64,000 bases of DNA from positions 174,621-238,620 of the forward strand of contig NZ_BAGZ01000016.1 in the NCBI RefSeq assembly GCF_000298175.1, read 5' to 3'. The notes below the pieces were generated by a model. It did not search any database and had not been told where the DNA came from. It saw only the letters and a list, made by a program, of their open reading frames with translations. The DNA comes from Austwickia chelonae NBRC 105200. Lineage in GTDB: Bacteria > Actinomycetota > Actinomycetes > Actinomycetales > Dermatophilaceae. Shown piece after piece: positions 58,094 to 64,000 of the stretch. Within the stretch, counting starts at the first letter, position 1. Every line of letters begins with the position of its first letter. The position numbers were made by a program, and so were the translations under genes.

Positions 58094-59317
58094 GTGCCGC
58101 CGCTGCTCTCGAAAGAGTCCGAAGCGATCGTCAAGGCGACAGCCGCCGTGGTCGCCGAAAATGCCGTCGCCATCACCTCGAACTTCTACCCGCGGATGTT
58201 CGCCGCCCACCCCGAACTCCTCAACGTCTTCAACAAGGCCGACCAGGCCCTGGGTGAACAGGCCCAGGCCCTCGCCGCGTCCGTCGTCGCCTACGCCGTG
58301 CAGCTCATCGACCCCGACGCCCCCTCGTTCCGGCCCGTCCTGGAACGCATCGCCCACAAACACGTCTCGCTGGGCATCACCGCACCCCAGTACACGATCG
58401 TCGGACACCACCTGATGGCCGCGATCAAGGACGTCCTCGGCGACGCCGTCACCCCCGAGGTCGCCGCGGCCTGGGACGAGGTCTACTGGCTGTTCGCCCT
58501 GCAACTCGCCGCAGAAGAAGCCCGGATCTACGCCCTCAACGGCGTCGACCCCGAACAGCCCTGGCGCGACTACCGGGTCACCGACCGGCACGACGAGGTC
58601 CCCGGAGAGATCCTCACCCTCACCCTCGCACCGGTCGACGGCGGCGACATCCCCCGCCACCTGCCCGGCCAGTACGTCACCGTCAACGCCCGGCTCGACG
58701 ACGGCACCACCCAGCCCCGGCAGTACACCCTCTCCAGCGGACCCCGCCCGGACCGGATGCAGATCACCGTGCGTCGGGTCCACGCCCAGGGTGACAGCCC
58801 GGCCGGTCTGGTCAGCACGATGCTGCACGACGACTGCCCGGTCGGCACCGTCCTGCAGGTCTCCGTCCCCTGCGGCGACGTGGTCCTCCAGGACAGCAAC
58901 ACTCCCCTGCTGCTGATCAGCGCAGGCGTGGGCATCACCCCGATGGCCGCCATCATCGACAGCCTCGCCGACCACGGCTCGACACGACCCGTCGTCCTCG
59001 CCCACGCCGACCGCACGGCCGGCACCCACCCGATGTACGACACCGTGCGCGCCACCGCCGACCGTCTCGCCCAGGTCAGCACCCACCTCTGGTACGAGGA
59101 ACTCGACGAGGCCGCCGCCGGGCGCGGAGCCGTCCACGGCCTGATGGACCTGTCCACCGTCGACCTGCCCGAGGATCTCGACGTCTTCATGTGCGGACCG
59201 CTGCCCTTCATGCGCGCCGCCCGGCGCACCCTCCTCGACCGCGGTGTCCCCGCCGACCGTATCCGCTACGAGGTCTTCGGCCCCGACCTGTGGGCGCAGA
59301 ATCCCGAAGCGGCCTGA
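58094..59317 (+). CDS. hmp: flavohaemoprotein, nitric oxide dioxygenase Hmp
   Basis: A 407-residue enzyme that oxidises NO to nitrate using NAD(P)H and oxygen. The globin domain (1-140) has the distal tyrosine in NFYPRMF and the proximal His90 in IAHKHVSLGI. The FAD domain has PGQYVTVN and RQYTLSS; the NAD domain has LLISAGVGITPM and MCGPLPFM. The GTG at 58094 (GGGAG site 5 bases upstream) gives the family's usual start; the frame extends upstream into the palindrome. A palindrome in the promoter suggests NO-responsive control. Confidence 0.93.
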   Translation: MPPLLSKESEAIVKATAAVVAENAVAITSNFYPRMFAAHPELLNVFNKADQALGEQAQALAASVVAYAVQLIDPDAPSFRPVLERIAHKHVSLGITAPQYTIVGHHLMAAIKDVLGDAVTPEVAAAWDEVYWLFALQLAAEEARIYALNGVDPEQPWRDYRVTDRHDEVPGEILTLTLAPVDGGDIPRHLPGQYVTVNARLDDGTTQPRQYTLSSGPRPDRMQITVRRVHAQGDSPAGLVSTMLHDDCPVGTVLQVSVPCGDVVLQDSNTPLLLISAGVGITPMAAIIDSLADHGSTRPVVLAHADRTAGTHPMYDTVRATADRLAQVSTHLWYEELDEAAAGRGAVHGLMDLSTVDLPEDLDVFMCGPLPFMRAARRTLLDRGVPADRIRYEVFGPDLWAQNPEAA

Positions 59318-59325
59318 TCTCCTCA

Positions 59326-59364
59326 CCCGGCCGGGCCCCTGAGAACGACAGGGACCCGGCCGGG
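59326..59364 (+). terminator. stem-loop after hmp
   Basis: CCCGGCCGGGCCCCTG (59326-59341) and CAGGGACCCGGCCGGG (59349-59364) pair along 16 positions with one mismatch, starting 9 bases after the hmp stop. No T-run. Confidence 0.8.
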
Positions 59365-59468
59365 ATCCCGTTCCGAAGGGGGAGAGCCTCGACGGCAGCG
59401 ACGATCCGCCACCTATCGTGAGTGGACGCGTGCCAGGGAGGTTCCTGTGTCGTACACCCACGACCAAC

Positions 59469-59503
59469 AGTTCATCGAGACCGGACAACCGTCTCGATGA
59501 ACT
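59469..59503. promoter_or_regulatory. 13-bp perfect inverted repeat upstream of ParA-like gene
   Basis: AGTTCATCGAGAC (59469-59481) and GTCTCGATGAACT (59491-59503) are exact complements with a 9-base loop. It lies about 80 bases upstream of the next gene's start. It may be an operator or an RNA hairpin; its distance from hmp (which has its own terminator) argues for a role in the downstream gene. Confidence 0.5.
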
Positions 59504-59583
59504 GGAAACCGACCTCCTGGCAATCCAATTCACCACCCTACCGGCGTAACTCGTCAGATTGCGGTAACGGTACGGTGTTGCGG

Positions 59584-61008
59584 GTGGGACAGGGAAGCAT
59601 CCCCTCGCGCAGGGAGGACACCGTCGAGACGCCACCGGAAGCCCACCCGCCGACGCCGCGGGCCGCCCCCGTGTCGCCCCCGATCCCCCGGCGGAGCCCC
59701 ACCCCCGCCCGGGAGGAGGACCAACGCTGGGCCGTTCCCGCCCATCTCCTGGACGAGGAACCCACCCCGCAGGACGAACCGCCGCCCCCACCAGAACCGC
59801 CCCACCAGGTCAGGACGGCCGAACCCGCCCCGTCGCTCTTCTTCCCCTCACCCCCGCCGTACCCACCGGTCGAACCCCGCGTCGCCTCGGAGACACAGGA
59901 CGTGCACCGCGGAGACCTCACCACCGGTGACGAACTCGCCACCCCGGAATCCCCGGTCGTTCCGGAGCCCCCGGCCACCCCGGAAACACGCTTCCCTCCG
60001 GAGCCCCCCGTGATCCCGGCCACCGACCAACCGACGACCCCGTACCTCGACCTCACCCCCCTCAACCGCGCCCCGGCCCCGCTCGACGACCTCCCCCCGG
60101 CCGAACCGACCCTCTTCCTGGTCAAGGAGGACATCACCGAACCCCGACTACGCCGCCACCGGAACACCCGAAGGCGGCGGGTCAGCGCACCCCTGCAGCC
60201 CTGGGCCGATGCCACCCCGGACGATCTCGCCCTGGCGAACCGCGCCGTGCAACGTCCGATGTCGACCGGGCGACGGATCGCCGTGGTCTCCGCCGCCGGG
60301 GGATGCGGCGCGACCAGTATCTCGGTGGCCCTGGGCGCCATCATGAGTGAGCTGCGCGCCGACCGGATCGCCCTGGTCGGCGCCTCCCCCGACCGGGGGA
60401 GCATGAGCCGCCGACTGGGCGAAGCACACGCGGTCCACCTCGAGGAACTCCTCTCCCAGGAGGACTCGGTACAGCTGGGTCAGGCCGGAGTGGACCTTTT
60501 GGGAGTGGCCGCCAGGTTCGCCGCAGTTCTCCCCCCGGCCGAATCCATGGTTCCCGCCGTCGCCGGAGATCTGGTCGAATCATTGAGCCGGACCCGGGCG
60601 GTGACCGTCGTCGACCTGGGCTGCGCCCGCCCGGACAGCGGCGCAGCCATGATCCTGCGCGACGTCCACGCAGCTGCCGTCGTCACCGCGCCATCTCTCG
60701 ACGGAGTGGAATCCTGCCGGGCCACCCTCGACCGCCTGCGCCGCGGTGGCGTCTCGACCCTGCGCATCCGAGCCGTGGTCGTGGAGACCGGGCGACGCAC
60801 CGGCATGAGTGCCGAGACCGCCGCCCAGCAGCTCTCCGACACCGGTGTCCCGGTACTGACCTCGCCGGAGGATCCTCACCTGGCCACCGGGGGGCCCATC
60901 GACATCGGCATGTTGAGCGAATCCACCCAGATGGCCTTGACCGTGCTCGCGGCCTCCCTGCTCGACGCCTCCGACGGCCGTTTCGAATCCTTCGTCAGCG
61001 AGGGCTGA
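59584..61008 (+). CDS. proline-rich MinD/ParA-like protein with degenerate P-loop
   Basis: A 474-residue protein. The first 215 residues are disordered and Pro/Glu-rich (PPIPRRSPTPAREED, repeated PEPP units), followed by a basic RRHRNTRRRR patch and a MinD/ParA-like domain (about 230-470). In place of KGGxGKT the deviant Walker A is SAAGGCGATSIS (no lysine), so ATP use is doubtful. VVDLGCARPDSG occupies the Walker B/switch strand. Such proline-rich MinD-like proteins (EspI-type) occur near type VII secretion or septum genes, but none is in the window. The GTG at 59584 follows TACGGT by 7 bases, suggesting a leaderless mRNA. Confidence 0.75.
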   Translation: MGQGSIPSRREDTVETPPEAHPPTPRAAPVSPPIPRRSPTPAREEDQRWAVPAHLLDEEPTPQDEPPPPPEPPHQVRTAEPAPSLFFPSPPPYPPVEPRVASETQDVHRGDLTTGDELATPESPVVPEPPATPETRFPPEPPVIPATDQPTTPYLDLTPLNRAPAPLDDLPPAEPTLFLVKEDITEPRLRRHRNTRRRRVSAPLQPWADATPDDLALANRAVQRPMSTGRRIAVVSAAGGCGATSISVALGAIMSELRADRIALVGASPDRGSMSRRLGEAHAVHLEELLSQEDSVQLGQAGVDLLGVAARFAAVLPPAESMVPAVAGDLVESLSRTRAVTVVDLGCARPDSGAAMILRDVHAAAVVTAPSLDGVESCRATLDRLRRGGVSTLRIRAVVVETGRRTGMSAETAAQQLSDTGVPVLTSPEDPHLATGGPIDIGMLSESTQMALTVLAASLLDASDGRFESFVSEG

Positions 61009-61047
61009 ACGGCCGGCGACTCCACACGCCACCGGCCGCGCCACAGG

Positions 61048-63750
61048 TCACGACAGCGCAGAACCGGCCTGGACCCGCAAGGACCACATCGCCTCGTCGG
61101 TCAACTCCGACACCCGCCGACGCAAGGCCCCCGGAGCATCCGGATGCTCCGCCAACCAGGTCGCCCCCGCTACCGGAAGCCGGTGCTCCTCAGGAGGGAC
61201 GCCCACCTGCAGATCACCGGTGTCCGGGAAGAGACCGATCACCGCCCGGTCGGCCAACTCCATGCTCCGACTCGCCCACAGCTCGGACAACATCGCGAAA
61301 TACGGACCCGCATAGTCCTCCCGGAGCCATTCCTGCCCGGGAGTCGAGAACCCTGTCGCGCACGCCGTCAACTCTTCGTTCGTCAACCGGTCATCCTCGA
61401 CGACAGCCTCCCAGGCCGACCGTTTCGCGTGAGCCGTCGGCATACTCGCCACCGCCAACCGGTGACGCACCGGAGCCGCCGAGGTGACATCCCGCTGCCG
61501 CTCGTCCGCAAGTTCCACCTCGCCCGCATGCCCGGTCGCCGCCAACGCCCGCCACCACTGCCAACGCAGCTGCGGGCCGACCGCCAGACCCGGCACCTGG
61601 CGGTGCCCGTCCAACAACTCACGGATCTCCACGGCCCGGGCATCACAGCTCAACGACGCCGACGCGAACACCCGCGCCCACGCCAGCTGATGGTCCGGGC
61701 CGGACGACCCATCCTGCAACCGCTGCCACGCCGTCTCCACGATCGAAGCCACCGCCGCAGCCCGGGCAGGTCTGGGCACGAACGAATTCGCGGCATCGAC
61801 CGCCCGTTGCAGAGCCGTCGTCACCAAAGCGACATCCGGTTCGGTCGGCGCCTGGTCCATCACGAAGGACACGAAACGCGCCGCCGGCAGCAGACCGTCC
61901 CGGCAGTCGTTCCACAAGGCCGCCCACAGGCAGGCCCTGGTCAACGACGACGAGATCGACGTCAAAGAGGTCAACGCCGTCTCACGGGACCGCTCGTCCA
62001 GACGCGCCTTGGCATAGGTCAGGTCGTCATCGTTCACCACGATCAGATCCGGGAGCGGCCTGCCCACCACCTGCGGCACCGAAGTGACTTCCTCGACCAG
62101 GTCCAACTCGATGCGGTCGGTACGACACAGCCCGTCGCCCTCGCGGTCGTACACACCGACCACCAGCCGGTGCGGACGCACCACCGGCCCCCCGGACACC
62201 AGATCGTGCCCCTCCTGGGTGATCGACAACTCGACGACCCGGCCCTCACCGTCGACCTCCACCCGCGGAGTCAAGGTCGACATGCCCGTGGTCTCCAGCC
62301 ACATCGTCGACCACGACTTCAGGTCACGTCCGCTGTGCTCCTCCAGGACGGCCAACACATCGGGCAGGGACGTCGACCCGTAGGCGTGCTCGGCGAAATA
62401 GGCCCGGATCGCCGCACGGAAGGCCTCCTGGCCGACGTAGGCGATCAGCTGCTTCACCACCGCGGCACCCTTCGCATAGGTGATGCCGTCGAAATTCTGC
62501 TCCGCAGCCTCCACGTCGGGGATGTCCGCCACGATCGGATGAGTCGTCGGCAGCTGGTCAGCCCGGTAGGCCCACCCCTTACGTCGGGCGCAGAACGCCG
62601 TCCACGCCTCGGTGAACTCGGTGGCCTCCGCATTGGCCGCCGTCCCCATGTAGTCGGCGAAGGACTCCTTCAGCCACAGGTCATCCCACCACTGCGGGGT
62701 GACCAGGTCGCCGAACCACATATGGCTCATCTCGTGCAGGATCGTGTTGGCGCGCTGCTCGTGATCGGCCCGGGTCGACCCCGACTGGAAGACGTACGCG
62801 CCGTCGGAGAAGGTCACCAGGCCGGGGTTCTCCATCGCGCCCAGGTTGTACTCCGGGACGAAGATCGAGTCGTACTTCCCCCACGGGTACGGGCTGCGGA
62901 AGAGCTCGTGGAAATAGTCCAAACCCTGCCGGGTGACCTTCAGGACGTTCTCCGGGTCGAAGCTCTCCGCGAGGCTGCGCCGGCAGAACACCGACAGCGG
63001 CACCGTCAACGTCGACTCCTCGCCGGTGGCCTGGTCGCGCACCGTCCCCGTCCACGAGTCCGACCAACGCCGGTACGGGCCCGCCGCCACACACACCAGG
63101 TAGGTCGACAGGGGCGGCGTCGGCGCGAACCGACAACGCACCAGGGCCTGCCCGCCGCTCGAGGTCCCTGCGTCCTCCCGGGAGACCTCCGGTTGGTTGC
63201 CGAGCACTTCCCATTCGGCCGGAGCGGTGACGGTGACCTCGAAGATCGCCTTCAGGTCCGGTTGTTCACAGTTCGCGAAGACCAGCCTGGCGTCCGAGGG
63301 CTCGAACTGGGTGTACAGGTAGGTGTTCCCGTCGGCCGGGTCGACGTACCGGTGCAGTCCCTCGCCGCTGCGGCTGTACCTGGCCTGCCCGCACACGGTG
63401 ATCGTGTTCAGCGCGGCAGCGACCTGCTCGTCGGCCACGTCCGGGCGACGGTCCACCGGGATCGTCGCGGACGGGTCGGCGCAGGTGCGTAGACCCGTCA
63501 CCCTGATGCGGGCTCCGTCGTACTCGACCTGGCGGGCCTCCCCGTTGACCAGAACCTCGTCCACCGACGCCCCGACGAAATCCAGGAAGGTCTCCGGTTC
63601 CCGACTGGCCAACACGATCGTGCTGCGCGTCGGGAAGGTCGCCCGGTGGTGGTCGGCGCTCTCCGAGAGGTCGATCTCCACCTGGTAGCTGGAGATGTTC
63701 ACCCGGGCGCTGCGGTGCCGCGTATCCGTACGGCTCAGGTTCGTCGTCAC
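61048..63750 (-). CDS. pepN: aminopeptidase N (M1 family)
   Basis: A 900-residue gluzincin that removes N-terminal residues from peptides in the cytoplasm. The exopeptidase motif GAMENPG and the zinc motif HEMSHMWFGD with the downstream glutamate in WLKESFADYMG are all present, with the ERAP1-like C-terminal helical domain from about 520. The GTG at 63750 gives a product of the usual actinobacterial length (MTTNLSRTDT...); TAGCGT lies 7 bases before it with no ribosome site, so it is probably leaderless. The 51 codons upstream in the same frame are rejected. Confidence 0.95.
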   Translation of the reverse strand: MTTNLSRTDTRHRSARVNISSYQVEIDLSESADHHRATFPTRSTIVLASREPETFLDFVGASVDEVLVNGEARQVEYDGARIRVTGLRTCADPSATIPVDRRPDVADEQVAAALNTITVCGQARYSRSGEGLHRYVDPADGNTYLYTQFEPSDARLVFANCEQPDLKAIFEVTVTAPAEWEVLGNQPEVSREDAGTSSGGQALVRCRFAPTPPLSTYLVCVAAGPYRRWSDSWTGTVRDQATGEESTLTVPLSVFCRRSLAESFDPENVLKVTRQGLDYFHELFRSPYPWGKYDSIFVPEYNLGAMENPGLVTFSDGAYVFQSGSTRADHEQRANTILHEMSHMWFGDLVTPQWWDDLWLKESFADYMGTAANAEATEFTEAWTAFCARRKGWAYRADQLPTTHPIVADIPDVEAAEQNFDGITYAKGAAVVKQLIAYVGQEAFRAAIRAYFAEHAYGSTSLPDVLAVLEEHSGRDLKSWSTMWLETTGMSTLTPRVEVDGEGRVVELSITQEGHDLVSGGPVVRPHRLVVGVYDREGDGLCRTDRIELDLVEEVTSVPQVVGRPLPDLIVVNDDDLTYAKARLDERSRETALTSLTSISSSLTRACLWAALWNDCRDGLLPAARFVSFVMDQAPTEPDVALVTTALQRAVDAANSFVPRPARAAAVASIVETAWQRLQDGSSGPDHQLAWARVFASASLSCDARAVEIRELLDGHRQVPGLAVGPQLRWQWWRALAATGHAGEVELADERQRDVTSAAPVRHRLAVASMPTAHAKRSAWEAVVEDDRLTNEELTACATGFSTPGQEWLREDYAGPYFAMLSELWASRSMELADRAVIGLFPDTGDLQVGVPPEEHRLPVAGATWLAEHPDAPGALRRRVSELTDEAMWSLRVQAGSALS

Positions 63751-63824
63751 GTGCGCCACGCTATCCGCCGGACGCCGGAGAAGAGCGGTGATAACACGCA
63801 ATTCGTGGCGGAACGCCGGTCAGA

Positions 63825-64000
63825 TCACATTCCCACCCGGAAGCGGCCCACGATGGCCTGCAGTTCGTCGGCCTCGCCCCGGATGGACTCCGCCGAATGG
63901 CTCGTCTCCACGCTGAGGCTCTCCGAGGTGCGGGCCACCCCGGTGATCGTCTCCAGTCGGGTCACGGCCGCCGAGCTGGCCCGGGCGATGCCGTCGACGC
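63825..64000 (-). CDS. methyl-accepting chemotaxis protein (C-terminal end, cut by window edge)
   Basis: The minus-strand frame from the right edge to a stop at 63825 encodes the last 57 residues of a chemoreceptor: VDGIARASSAAVTRLETITG, coiled-coil ARTSESLSVETSHSAESI, and the conserved end ADELQAIVGRFRVGM. This is the membrane-distal methylation/coiled-coil region, suggesting the organism has chemotaxis or a related signalling array. It ends 75 bp downstream of the pepN start on the same strand. Confidence 0.85.
   Translation of the reverse strand, partial: VDGIARASSAAVTRLETITGVARTSESLSVETSHSAESIRGEADELQAIVGRFRVGM

Noticed and set aside
1..64000. tRNA, rRNA, CRISPR array, origin or prophage
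   Set aside because: No T-loop-like GTTCGA-containing cloverleaf outside genes, no spaced direct-repeat arrays, no DnaA-box clusters and no phage structural genes were recognised by eye.

Overview
The window is high-GC, densely coded DNA with many GTG starts, 4-base stop/start overlaps (ATGA, GTGA) and several genes that look leaderless (a TANNNT -10 box 6 or 7 bases before the start codon). This points to an Actinomycetota chromosome. Genus is not resolved; the gene content would suit a Micrococcales or Propionibacteriales organism, but that is inference. No rRNA, tRNA, CRISPR array or replication origin was seen.

Left part (1-16 kb). A likely sialic-acid uptake and catabolism locus has a peptide-type ABC permease (cut by the window edge) and its Tat/lipoprotein binding protein on one strand, diverging from an FCD-type GntR regulator, NanE epimerase and a secreted alpha/beta-hydrolase. 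Then follow a sugar-isomerase-like TIM barrel, an acyltransferase-3 membrane protein, a CPBP protease, a large secreted subtilase, a basic PepSY-like protein, and a YhgE/Pip membrane protein paired with an ATPase-like protein that has lost its P-loop lysine.

Middle (16-40 kb). A cobalamin riboswitch precedes a tightly overlapped five-gene Opp/Nik-type ABC importer (binding protein, two permeases, two ATPases), suggesting cobalt, metallophore or corrinoid-related import. Next come BrnQ, a three-gene overlapping operon (acyl-CoA dehydrogenase-like protein, PIG-L deacetylase/methyltransferase fusion, GT2 glycosyltransferase), an AI-2E-type permease, an aquaporin with an altered second NPA region, a truncated MFS gene, a tandem USP, a heterodimeric ABC exporter whose two halves carry complementary degenerate motifs with a maltose-acetyltransferase-like gene between them, a DUF4184 membrane protein, an ASCH protein, a DUF417 protein, a secreted phosphoesterase, a membrane-anchored DEDDh exonuclease and a DUF302 lipoprotein.

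Accessory stretch (about 40.6-50.7 kb). This part has more AT-rich spacers and a mobile-element/defence flavour: a two-gene unit of a coiled-coil protein plus a DUF4041/GIY-YIG protein, an IS630 transposase remnant, two MFS exporters (the second frameshifted at a G9 tract), a GNAT acetyltransferase, a RES-type toxin-antitoxin pair and a HigB toxin followed by a HigA/ImmA-IrrE fusion.

Right part (50.7-64 kb). Mostly housekeeping and stress genes: an orphan AAA ATPase with a winged-helix-like tail, a rhodanese, an App1/DUF2183 phosphatase, a YihY/BrkB membrane protein, a small membrane protein with a cysteine-ending upstream ORF, PutP, flavohaemoprotein Hmp behind a palindrome, a proline-rich MinD/ParA-like protein with a broken P-loop, PepN aminopeptidase, and the C-terminus of a chemotaxis receptor at the edge.
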